Assembly: GCF_009363435.1 (NCBI RefSeq)
Contig: NZ_CP045354.1
Coordinates: forward strand, 252,001-316,000
Direction: 5' to 3'
DNA: 64,000 bases
Origin: Labrenzia sp. THAF82
GTDB lineage: Bacteria > Pseudomonadota > Alphaproteobacteria > Rhizobiales > Stappiaceae
Shown: positions 8,349-15,714 of the stretch, piece after piece
Position numbering within the stretch: position 1 is the stretch's first letter
Layout: every line of letters starts with the position of its first letter
Notes under the pieces: generated by a model
Told to the model about the DNA's origin: nothing
Seen by the model: only the letters and a program-made list of their open reading frames with translations
Databases searched by the model: none
Translations under genes and position numbers: made by a program

Positions 8349-9543
8349 CATGCGGTGGCATCACGGCTTTGCCACGAACGCCAAGCCCGGCGAGACTGCA
8401 ACAGAGCAGCCCGGCCGCCATGAACAGGCTTGAATGACCGGTGAGCGGGATCAAGAACCCGCTGATGACCGGCCCGACACCCTGTCCGAGTGAGATCAGA
8501 AAGAATGTGAAACCAAACCCAATTGAAGGCGTTTCGAAAAAGATGCGCATGCTCCACATGCCAAACAGCGCCGTCATCACGATAAAGCCTGCACCGAAAC
8601 ACGCCGCAGAGACATAGATCCCGATCTTTGTGCCGATCAGAAGCGGCAATGTTCCGACGGCAGCGCCAACGATCAGAGCCAGCATCATGTAGGTTTGGCG
8701 AAGGCCCCAACGGTTCACCAGTCCGCCCGCAAAGCAACCTGTAACGCCTGCGATGCCAAGCACGATCCAAAACAACACTGCGTCGCGTGGATTTCCGGTG
8801 AGCGTGTAAAGAAGTTCGACAGCGTAGGTCCAGTAGACCGCAGTTATGATGCCGAACAAAAATGCGGCGATGAATAGCGGCCGCGCGGCCCGTTCCGCGA
8901 GCAGTCTGAAAGAGACTGTCAGTACTTCGGGTTTTGACTGCGCGCTGCGCTGTGGCAATGCCAGCAAATTCCAGATCGTGATCAGCAAAGCCAGTCCTGC
9001 AAAGGCCATCCAGGCCAGCCGCCAGTCTTCTCCCGCATAAAGGGCGAGAGGTCCCGCTAGGGCGACACCGAACCCGGTTCCGGAGTTGATCCAGGCATAC
9101 ACCGTGTTCTGACGGCCAGGTGCGGTGTGACGGACAATGACATCGGAAAACGGGGGATAGGAAAGGCCAGGGCTCGTGCCCGCCACAAAGACGCCAAATG
9201 CCAGCCTCCAGGGATCCGGCGCCAACGCGATGATCGCCATGCCAAGAGTTGCTGCAAGCCCGCCAAGCAGGATCGGAAGGCGCGGCTCGACAAAGGTCGA
9301 CAACCAGGATCCGGCGAAGGTCGCTGCCAGATACCCCAGATAAGAAGTACCGGCAATCAGCCCAATGGTCTCGGGAGAGAGACCGAATTCCTGACGAATG
9401 TCGGGGAGAAATAATCCGAAGCAGTATCTGGCCAATCCGTATGTGACGGCAACAATGGCAAGGCCCGCGGCGGTCAGGCCACGGGTTTGTGCTGCGGACA
9501 CCTCACACCCGGCGGGAGAGCTGGAAATGAAGTGTCTGGTCAT
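8344..9543 (-). CDS. MFS transporter, YbfB/YjiJ-like
   Basis: A 399-residue major facilitator with about 12 hydrophobic segments. The first is near residues 25-45 (TAAGLAIVAVTYGLARYCFG), and the GLARYCFGLFLPDIRQEFGLS start is characteristic of YbfB/YjiJ-type MFS proteins. The transported compound is unknown. The ATG at 9543 lies 41 bases inside the 3' end of the methyltransferase gene, so the two are almost certainly co-transcribed and translationally linked. That context makes export or import of the methyltransferase substrate or product a reasonable guess. A later start would remove the overlap, but no better one is evident. Confidence 0.87.
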   Translation of the reverse strand: MTRHFISSSPAGCEVSAAQTRGLTAAGLAIVAVTYGLARYCFGLFLPDIRQEFGLSPETIGLIAGTSYLGYLAATFAGSWLSTFVEPRLPILLGGLAATLGMAIIALAPDPWRLAFGVFVAGTSPGLSYPPFSDVIVRHTAPGRQNTVYAWINSGTGFGVALAGPLALYAGEDWRLAWMAFAGLALLITIWNLLALPQRSAQSKPEVLTVSFRLLAERAARPLFIAAFLFGIITAVYWTYAVELLYTLTGNPRDAVLFWIVLGIAGVTGCFAGGLVNRWGLRQTYMMLALIVGAAVGTLPLLIGTKIGIYVSAACFGAGFIVMTALFGMWSMRIFFETPSIGFGFTFFLISLGQGVGPVISGFLIPLTGHSSLFMAAGLLCCSLAGLGVRGKAVMPPHA

Positions 9544-10588
9544 CGGTCATGGTCTCGCCGGTGATGTCGAAATAACCACCTAGCTGTCTGTAGTGGCGGT
9601 ACTGTTCAAGCGTAAGTTTCAGGCAGAAGTTGGATACATGCAAGATTCTTCCATTGATTGTATCTTCAAACTCTTCACCCAGAATGGCGACAAAAGCGCT
9701 TTCCCCGTCATGAAAAGGTACGGGCAGCAGAAAAAACCGGTTCAGGCTCGGCAAATCCTTATGGACAGCGCGCTCAAAGGCTAACCGGGAGAAGCGCCGC
9801 ATGGCTGCGTGGGCATAAAAACTCGGGATCCTTTCAATCTGTCCTGCGGCATAGAGCTGGCTCTCGGACAGAAGAAGGTCACCTGAACGTGCGATCGATC
9901 TGAGCCACTTGTTCACCACATAAGGGTCGTCATTGCCTTCCTGAAAGCCGAGCATGGTAACCAATGCCGCAGGTGCGCCCGGTTCCAGAATGTCTGCAAG
10001 ACGAAAGGCTTCAAACGGTGCCGTGATGAATTGCATCGGCAGGTCAGGAAGGATCTGTTTCAACGTCGCCCGCATCGGGGCCGCTGACATAGGATTTATA
10101 TCGACAGCAACATACCGGTCGATATCAACTCCCAACTCAGTCAGGGTGCTCAAGATAAATGCTGTTTTGACCGGTTCCGGACCCAACTCGACGTAAACAA
10201 GGCTGCCGCCGTTCAGCGAAGCAAGAACAAGATCCAGGCATTGTCGCAAGGCCAGTTTGAACGACATGCCATCGTCGCGCAGACGGCCAAGGTCGTTGGA
10301 ACCAACGCCGAACTGGTTCAGCTGACGCATCAGCTGAAACACTTCATCGAGATGTTCCGTGGCCGTCTCCGCACTGCCTGCATTCGTATATTTGACCCGG
10401 TTGTCCTGGGTCAGAATGCGCTCGGGACCAAATTCTGTATGGGCGGCAATAGACTGATGAACTCTTTGCTGCAAGGTCAGCGTCTGACTCTCAAAATTCC
10501 TTAAATCAGGCCGGCTTTCTGTCTGTTGGCCTGCGGTTTCAATCGAAAAGGCAAAGGTCATGGCGGTTACTCGAATTGACTGTACCAT
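9503..10588 (-). CDS. EgtD-like SAM-dependent methyltransferase (histidine-specific methyltransferase family)
   Basis: A 361-residue protein that resembles the Methyltransf_33 family, whose best-known member, EgtD, trimethylates the alpha-amino group of histidine in ergothioneine synthesis. Evidence is the SAM-site strand VYVELGPEPVKT (132-142, degenerate relative to the usual ELGSG..KT), RYVAVDIN (158-165), the helix and ITAPFEAF that follow, and the TMLGFQEGND turn (211-220) corresponding to the LGstiGN block. No egtB or other ergothioneine gene is nearby, so the amino-acid substrate may differ. The start is 10588 or an ATG at 10561. It is divergent from a LysR gene and overlaps the downstream MFS gene. 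Confidence 0.65.
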   Translation of the reverse strand: MVQSIRVTAMTFAFSIETAGQQTESRPDLRNFESQTLTLQQRVHQSIAAHTEFGPERILTQDNRVKYTNAGSAETATEHLDEVFQLMRQLNQFGVGSNDLGRLRDDGMSFKLALRQCLDLVLASLNGGSLVYVELGPEPVKTAFILSTLTELGVDIDRYVAVDINPMSAAPMRATLKQILPDLPMQFITAPFEAFRLADILEPGAPAALVTMLGFQEGNDDPYVVNKWLRSIARSGDLLLSESQLYAAGQIERIPSFYAHAAMRRFSRLAFERAVHKDLPSLNRFFLLPVPFHDGESAFVAILGEEFEDTINGRILHVSNFCLKLTLEQYRHYRQLGGYFDITGETMTDDQTLHFQLSRRV

Positions 10589-10641
10589 TTCCCGGATTAC
10601 GGGATATTGAAGCGCTTTTTAAATTTATAATTGAAAAAACT

Positions 10642-10658
10642 CATAATGAAACGTTATG
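10642..10658. promoter_or_regulatory. LysR-type operator copy 1, CATAA-N7-TTATG
   Basis: The 17-bp palindrome CATAATGAAACGTTATG sits in the 132-base gap between the divergent methyltransferase and LysR genes and contains T-N11-A. The position is classical for a LysR autoregulator that also controls the neighbouring gene. A second copy with the same arms and spacing is at 8332-8348. Confidence 0.65.
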
Positions 10659-10720
10659 ATTGTCCTGCGCCGGGAGAGAGGCTTGGGGAACGGGTTCCGC
10701 GCGAAAACGGAGGCAGGGAC

Positions 10721-11629
10721 GTGACCATCGGCCGATTTAACATCGAGTTGCTGGAAGCCTTTGTGGCCGTTGCCGAAGCCGGCAACGTGACCCACGCAGG
10801 ATCGAAGCTGAACCGGACCCAGCCTTGCGTCAGCACCCAGTTGCGACGTCTGGAGGATCGTGTCGGCAAACCTTTGATCGAGCGCACGGCCCGCACCATG
10901 AACCTGACACCTGCCGGACGCATTCTCTACCAGCATGCCACGGAGATTCTGCGATCACACGAAGAAGCCCGACTACGTCTGTCGGCTCCAGAATTGACCG
11001 GAACCGTTCATGTTGGACTGCCTGAATGGTTTGCGACCGGCCAGCTCCAGTCAATCTTCTGCAATTTTGTGCGCATTCATCCTAACGTCAAACTCGAGAT
11101 GACCGTTGCCGACAGCGCAACGCTGCACGACATGCTGTCAGCCAACGAAATCAATCTGGCGATCGCACTGGTTTCACCTGTGAAACCTTCGCCGAACGGT
11201 CTCGTTGAGGAACCTCTTTACTGGACCGTTAGCGAAACCTGCCCCTTGGCCGACCCTTTGCCTTTGATCCTGTTTCCAGAACCCTGTCCGTTCCGCGATC
11301 TTGCATTCAGCGCATTGGCTCGGGCAGGACGGCAATGGTACGAACGCATTACGACGACCAGCGTAGCGGCAGCGCAGGTTGCGGTCCGATCCGGTGCAGG
11401 TCTTTGCTGTCTTCCTGCAGGCGCAATTGTCGATGGGATCAAGATACTGAGAGAACAGGACGGCTTTCCCGATCTGCCCGCCAGCCAACTGGCGATCTAT
11501 ACACCTTCCAAGACCCAGTCCCCGATTGTCGACTATCTGGAAGAGCATCTGACTGCTCTGCTCCAAAACGCGATTTCTCCCGGATCCGCCCTGGCGGGCA
11601 AGATGCAGCCGGATCTAAGAGTGGTGTGA
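10721..11629 (+). CDS. LysR-family transcriptional regulator
   Basis: A 302-residue LysR protein with an N-terminal winged helix-turn-helix (about residues 5-64: LLEAFVAVAEAGNVTHAGSKLNRTQ and the PCVSTQLRRLE recognition helix) and a C-terminal effector-binding domain (about 90-290). I start it at the GTG at 10721 because AACGGAGG lies at ideal distance; an ATG at 10631 would add 30 residues without family similarity and would begin before the palindrome. It is divergent from the methyltransferase-MFS pair, which it probably regulates through the palindrome at 10642-10658. The effector is unknown. Confidence 0.92.
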   Translation: MTIGRFNIELLEAFVAVAEAGNVTHAGSKLNRTQPCVSTQLRRLEDRVGKPLIERTARTMNLTPAGRILYQHATEILRSHEEARLRLSAPELTGTVHVGLPEWFATGQLQSIFCNFVRIHPNVKLEMTVADSATLHDMLSANEINLAIALVSPVKPSPNGLVEEPLYWTVSETCPLADPLPLILFPEPCPFRDLAFSALARAGRQWYERITTTSVAAAQVAVRSGAGLCCLPAGAIVDGIKILREQDGFPDLPASQLAIYTPSKTQSPIVDYLEEHLTALLQNAISPGSALAGKMQPDLRVV

Positions 11630-11645
11630 AGACACGCTAGTTTAA

Positions 11646-11682
11646 AACATCGACACAGAAAACAGTATCAATCGTCGATGTT
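11646..11682. terminator. Inverted repeat between convergent LysR gene and the toxin-partner gene
   Basis: Arms AACATCGAC (11646-11654) and GTCGATGTT (11674-11682), with a 19-base loop. On the minus strand the stem is followed by TTAAAC, so only a short T-run. It lies between the stops of two convergent genes and may end transcription from either side. Confidence 0.4.
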
Positions 11683-11694
11683 CCGCAGCATCCT

Positions 11695-11871
11695 TTAAGC
11701 GCGTGACGATTGCATTTTGTTAGCGAGGCTGGGTTGACCGGTAAACTCTTTTTTGAAGTGCAGAAACTCTTTTGCAATATTCCGCTCAAAATTGGTCACA
11801 AAAGAACCCTTGCTAATTTCACAGAAGTTATGCTTGCTCTTGCGCGCCTTATGAGTATTCGGTTTCTTCAT
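11695..11871 (-). CDS. Small basic protein coupled to the ADP-ribosyltransferase gene (58 residues)
   Basis: An uninterrupted 58-codon frame whose ATG overlaps the ADP-ribosyltransferase stop as ATGA, a hallmark of translational coupling. The product starts MKKPNTHKARKSKHNFCEIS and is lysine-rich, with a short amphipathic stretch NFERNIAKEFLHFKKEF (about 27-43). No signal peptide, membrane segment or known family is seen. Base composition is AT-rich like the upstream gene. Position right after a toxin-like gene suggests an immunity or antitoxin role, but this is inference; a chance open frame cannot be excluded. Confidence 0.55.
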   Translation of the reverse strand: MKKPNTHKARKSKHNFCEISKGSFVTNFERNIAKEFLHFKKEFTGQPSLANKMQSSRA

Positions 11872-12440
11872 GATGGAATCTCTTCCAGATACACAACCAC
11901 TTTAGCTCCTTGCCTTTCGACACCCTCGACACGGAAACTCTTTCCCGCTGGAATTAACACTTCACATTCCTCGTATTTAGGTGACAAAAACCAAACGCCA
12001 CACCCAGTAAGCGCTTTAATGATAAACAACACGTTACCAACGTAAGCATAATCCTGCTTAAAAGATGCGCTCGTAAATCCATGAAATGTAATAACTTCAC
12101 CGAGTCTGTAGGTATGTAAAAAACTCTCCAGATCTTTCGCTCTAAACCCGCGAAAAACTATCCCCTTGTTCGCTTTGTATGGTTCCATCTTTTTCAATGC
12201 ATTGTTCAGAACCGACTTGAAGAGCTGAAAATGCGAACTTGGAGAATGACTCCACAATTCACTATTGATTACCTCGTACCAGCCCATTTCCGTTGTGTAG
12301 ATGTAAAAAGCAAGACCCTCATAATTTCGCAGATCATTATTAAGCCAGTCATCCAAATCGCCAAATTTTTGAGCATAGAGTGTCGCATTGTTTACACCTA
12401 CAATCTTACAAACAACTTCAAAGAACAATTTTCCGTTCAT
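11868..12440 (-). CDS. ADP-ribosyltransferase (R-S-E class) domain protein, putative toxin
   Basis: A 190-residue protein matching the arginine-type ADP-ribosyltransferase core. Visible elements are YTTEMGWYEVINSEL (48-62, like the YT..y..IN..L helix of the family), the catalytic Arg in IVFRGF (Arg97), the Ser motif FTSAS (122-126) and the bi-glutamate loop EECEVLIPAG with Glu158 and Glu160. These residues bind NAD and transfer ADP-ribose to a target. There is no signal peptide or translocation domain, so it would act inside the producing cell or need a dedicated secretion route. The gene is clearly richer in A+T than its neighbours, pointing to horizontal acquisition. Its stop overlaps the start of a 58-codon gene. 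Confidence 0.82.
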   Translation of the reverse strand: MNGKLFFEVVCKIVGVNNATLYAQKFGDLDDWLNNDLRNYEGLAFYIYTTEMGWYEVINSELWSHSPSSHFQLFKSVLNNALKKMEPYKANKGIVFRGFRAKDLESFLHTYRLGEVITFHGFTSASFKQDYAYVGNVLFIIKALTGCGVWFLSPKYEECEVLIPAGKSFRVEGVERQGAKVVVYLEEIPS

Positions 12441-12785
12441 CGTATGCTCAAACTATTAGATTGATCATTTTAACACTTGGTGTGAATAGAAGTTCTGAAT
12501 TGCGTATTCTAACCAATTACGTAATGAATAAAGCGTATTTCTTTCAACTATATTGCGCATCAAGTTCACGCAAACCTAAAACGGCAAATTCAAACTTCGC
12601 AAACTAGGTAGTTTTAATTGCCTTAATATTTTTTTGAGTTGCAACGGATGAAAATATATACTGTTGGTCAGAGTGTCCATACTGGAATCTAAGGCGTTTA
12701 CTACGCTACCAAGAGTATCACGATAAAATCGATGAATTGGCCGACTAAGAGATTCGAAAAAGCCAATTTACCTGTCTAAACCTAG
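12441..12785. other. AT-rich intergenic region with no supported gene
   Basis: 345 bases between the ADP-ribosyltransferase and LytTR genes. It is rich in A+T and likely holds the promoter of the ADP-ribosyltransferase gene, but no clear -35/-10 pair was recognised. A start-less open stretch on the plus strand (12641-12748, ending in a plausible YHDKIDELAD) could be a relic of a lost gene. No repeats, tRNA or integrase remnant were seen. Confidence 0.5.
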
Positions 12786-13601
12786 TCAGCTACCGTTGCC
12801 CCCGTCAGCTATAAGTTTATTGTCAAGGCGCCAATACGCTTCTTCAACAGCAGTCCTGAATGTTCGGCCAACCGGCACAGCGTGGCCGTTCCTCAACAGC
12901 AACACAGTTTTCCCGTTCTGTCGGCTGCGCCCTGTCACGGCGTGCAAAGCCACCCAGTGAGATCTATGTGTCTGGACGCCTTGTTCGCCTGCAGCCTCAG
13001 CTATGGCGTCCCGAAAACGCATTGCAAGAAGGGCGGACCCGGTCTCGGTTTCAACCTCGACATAGTGATCACGTGCCGTCAATCGCAGGAGACGGCCTCG
13101 ACTGTTCAGCGGCAGTCTGTCCAATAGCCTTGGCCGCGAACACGACTGCACGGAGATCTTGGGTGCTGCGAAAACATGAAAAAAGACGGTCAGGCATCCA
13201 AGCACGACGACGCACTGCCCATAGAGCGGCAGCAAATGGCCGTTGAGAGGGTTGGTGCCGAAAAGTGCCCAAATCAGGGAAACCACAAAGCAAACAGGTA
13301 TTGCCGTCAACACTGAAACGGCAACCATCTCCAAGAAAACTGGAATGTTTCTACGCCTTAGAAATGTTTCAATTGCCGATGCCGTCGCGTGTCCAATCGA
13401 GGCGGTTCCGATGACAATCATGCCCCAATACAGCAACCGCATGGTTGGCGAGAACGCGCCATAAGTTCCAAACGGGCCAATCAGTGCGAGAAAAACCGCA
13501 GCTGTGATCAGAAGCGCCAGCGTCTGCCTGGAAACAAACGGCGCCACGCAATCGTGTGCAAAATTGCGCAACAAGGCGTCGTTCGCGAAATCTGGCTGCA
13601 T
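12786..13601 (-). CDS. Membrane-anchored LytTR-family transcriptional regulator
   Basis: A 271-residue protein. Four hydrophobic segments lie in the first 150 residues (near 28-48, 56-75, 89-112 and 128-148). A LytTR DNA-binding domain follows at about residues 168-262 (RGRLLRLTARDHYVEVET, then the HRSHWVALHAV block). LytTR domains bind DNA by a ten-stranded beta fold. The membrane part suggests sensing at the inner membrane; the signal is unknown. It is divergent from the acylase-like gene across 82 bases and may control it. Confidence 0.88.
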   Translation of the reverse strand: MQPDFANDALLRNFAHDCVAPFVSRQTLALLITAAVFLALIGPFGTYGAFSPTMRLLYWGMIVIGTASIGHATASAIETFLRRRNIPVFLEMVAVSVLTAIPVCFVVSLIWALFGTNPLNGHLLPLYGQCVVVLGCLTVFFHVFAAPKISVQSCSRPRLLDRLPLNSRGRLLRLTARDHYVEVETETGSALLAMRFRDAIAEAAGEQGVQTHRSHWVALHAVTGRSRQNGKTVLLLRNGHAVPVGRTFRTAVEEAYWRLDNKLIADGGNGS

Positions 13602-13683
13602 TTGGCGAAATCCTCCTTGCTTCAGCGTCCTGGCGCGATCAATGACGCGAAAATTAGTCTACTTCAGAAGCGAGAGAGTAACC

Positions 13684-14787
13684 ATGTCCCTCTGCCGTTC
13701 AAAGCCGTTTGCGGCGATGATACTGCCGGTGTGTTTCGGTCTGGCCAGCGTGTGCTTGACCGAAGCTGTACCAGCCTGCTCCACCGTTGCCTTTGTGGAC
13801 ACTCAACGTCCTATGCTTGCCTACAATTTCGATTTCGAAGCAACCGGTGCAGGCTTTCTGACTGTCAACTCCTCCGGTAGCAGACGGCAATCCATTTCAG
13901 AAGACCGTCCTGCAAGCTGGACTGCTGAATATGACAGCTTGACCATCAATCAGGTTGGCCCGGGCATGCCGGCCGCAGGAATGAATACGGCAGGACTTGT
14001 TGTCACGTTGATGTGGAACAAGGATGCCGTTTTTGGAGGGGCGGCAGGCTTGCCTTCGGTCAGCGAATTGGAGTTCATTCAACGCCTACTCGATCTTTCA
14101 GGATCCGTTGAAGAAGCCGTGGAGCATGCAAAGGGCGTGCGGATCGACGGGCTCGTGCCAATCCACTATTTCCTTTTTGATCAGGCAGGCGCAGCAGCCG
14201 TTCTCACTCCCGGAAAGTCCGGTTTGGTTGTCCATCAGGGTATCGACCTTCCTGTTCCCGCATTGACCAACACGTCTTATCGAGAAGCGCTTCTTCATCT
14301 GGCTCAATTCAGAGGATATGGCGGCGCATCACCGGTTCCTCAGCACCAAAGCCGAGGCGACCAAAACAGCCTTGACCGCTTTGCGATTGCGGCCAATGCG
14401 GCGCAACACTCCAAAGGCCGGACAAACGCAGCTGAAGCCTTCAAGTTTCTGAACGAGTTGGCAAACTCTGAAACACGCTGGCAAATTGTGTTCGATCCGA
14501 AAGACCAGCAGATCCGGCTGCGAATTGAAGGGTCCTCGCTGGAGCACCGACTTGATCTCTCGACGCTGGTCTTTGCTTGCCAGGTACCACCCCTTGCGGT
14601 CGATTTGCGTCAATTGACCTCAGAATTTGAGGCAAAAGACCTGACGCCAATTCAGCCGGAATTGCTCAGCGAAAGTCTCACCGAAGTGCTTTCCTCAATG
14701 CGTCAGACGGCGCATCTTGGCCATGCGGAAATTGCCGGCTCGATCGCAACCGGACTGATTTTCTCCTCAAGCTGCACCGCGAACTGA
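13684..14787 (+). CDS. Exported Ntn hydrolase, choloylglycine hydrolase / penicillin V acylase family
   Basis: A 367-residue exported linear amide C-N hydrolase. A signal peptide (about 1-31) precedes AC-STV, where the Cys becomes the N-terminal nucleophile after cleavage. Further support comes from the family-like blocks MLAYNFDFE, PGMPAAGMNTAGLVVT and the conserved LTNTSYREALL Asn/Arg region. Family members hydrolyse bile salts, penicillin V or N-acyl-homoserine lactones; the substrate here is unknown. The start at 13684 has GAGAGAG upstream. The neighbouring cyclase is on the same strand with only 72 bases between. Confidence 0.85.
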   Translation: MSLCRSKPFAAMILPVCFGLASVCLTEAVPACSTVAFVDTQRPMLAYNFDFEATGAGFLTVNSSGSRRQSISEDRPASWTAEYDSLTINQVGPGMPAAGMNTAGLVVTLMWNKDAVFGGAAGLPSVSELEFIQRLLDLSGSVEEAVEHAKGVRIDGLVPIHYFLFDQAGAAAVLTPGKSGLVVHQGIDLPVPALTNTSYREALLHLAQFRGYGGASPVPQHQSRGDQNSLDRFAIAANAAQHSKGRTNAAEAFKFLNELANSETRWQIVFDPKDQQIRLRIEGSSLEHRLDLSTLVFACQVPPLAVDLRQLTSEFEAKDLTPIQPELLSESLTEVLSSMRQTAHLGHAEIAGSIATGLIFSSSCTAN

Positions 14788-14859
14788 TTCCTGCTAGAGT
14801 TGACGCAGCGTTGGGTCGGTGCGCGAACCCTTCGTGACGTCAACTGGAGGGGACCAATC

Positions 14860-15681
14860 ATGTGCGATTTCTGCGTCATCAATTCCGTCAAGCACCGCAT
14901 GCTGTCCCGACGCGACTTCTTCAAGGCGACTGCTGTCGGTGCCAGCGTTGCAGCCGCAACGGCCCTTCCCGGTGCCATGCCCGCCATGGCGCAAACACCG
15001 ACAACCATTTCGGACATGACCCACGAGCTTCACCCGACTTTTCCGACGTTCGGCGGCGGGCAGCAGTTTGAGTTGAACCGGATCTTTGACTTTGCGAAGG
15101 ACGGTTACAACCTGTTTGAGATGCGCGTCAACGAGCATACCGGCACCCACTTGGATGCACCGCTGCATTTTTCCGCGGACGGACAGTCAGTTGCCGAAAT
15201 CCCTGTCGAAAATCTGGTCGCCCCGCTTTGCATCGTCGATATTCGAACCAAAGCAGCAGACAATCCGGACGCACAGGTCACGCCGGACGATCTCAAGGCC
15301 TGGATCTCCAATCATGGCGACCTTCCGCCAGGAGCCTGCGTCGCGATGAACTCCGGCTGGGCCGCCCATGTCGATAGCGACAAGTTTCGCAACGCCGATG
15401 CCGATGGGGTCATGCATTTTCCAGGCTTCCACGTTGAAGCCACAAAAATGCTGATGGAAGAAGCCGATGTGGTTGGCATCGCGGTTGACAGTCTGTCCCT
15501 GGACCATGGGATCTCGAAGGATTTTGCCGTCCACTACGACTGGCTGCCGAGCAATCGCTGGGGCCTGGAATGCATCGCCAACCTCGACGCGCTACCGGCA
15601 ACGGGAGCGACGCTGATCGTTGGCGCACCCAAAAACCGGGGTGGAACCGGGGGCCCCTCGCGCGTGATGGCGATGGTTTAG
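14860..15681 (+). CDS. Tat-exported cyclase-family (kynurenine formamidase-like) hydrolase
   Basis: A 273-residue metal hydrolase of the cyclase family (PF04199). The N-terminus carries a twin-arginine signal (SRRDFF at about residues 16-21, hydrophobic stretch, AMAQ cleavage). The metal-binding signature HTGTHLDAPLHF is intact near residues 92-103, and MNSGWAAH and FHVEAT follow as in the family. The substrate is unknown; relatives act on N-formylkynurenine or other amides. The ATG at 14860 has GGAGGGG upstream. It may form a periplasmic amide-degradation unit with the preceding acylase-like gene. It converges with polA. Confidence 0.88.
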   Translation: MCDFCVINSVKHRMLSRRDFFKATAVGASVAAATALPGAMPAMAQTPTTISDMTHELHPTFPTFGGGQQFELNRIFDFAKDGYNLFEMRVNEHTGTHLDAPLHFSADGQSVAEIPVENLVAPLCIVDIRTKAADNPDAQVTPDDLKAWISNHGDLPPGACVAMNSGWAAHVDSDKFRNADADGVMHFPGFHVEATKMLMEEADVVGIAVDSLSLDHGISKDFAVHYDWLPSNRWGLECIANLDALPATGATLIVGAPKNRGGTGGPSRVMAMV

Positions 15682-15714
15682 CGGCGCCTTTGCTCTGAGC
15701 CGCAATCACCGCAT

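Noticed and set aside
12641-12748. A plus-strand open stretch of 36 codons in the AT-rich gap, ending YHDKIDELAD, looking like a gene fragment
   Set aside because: No start codon in frame and no family recognised. It may be a relic but could equally be chance, so it is mentioned only in the region note.
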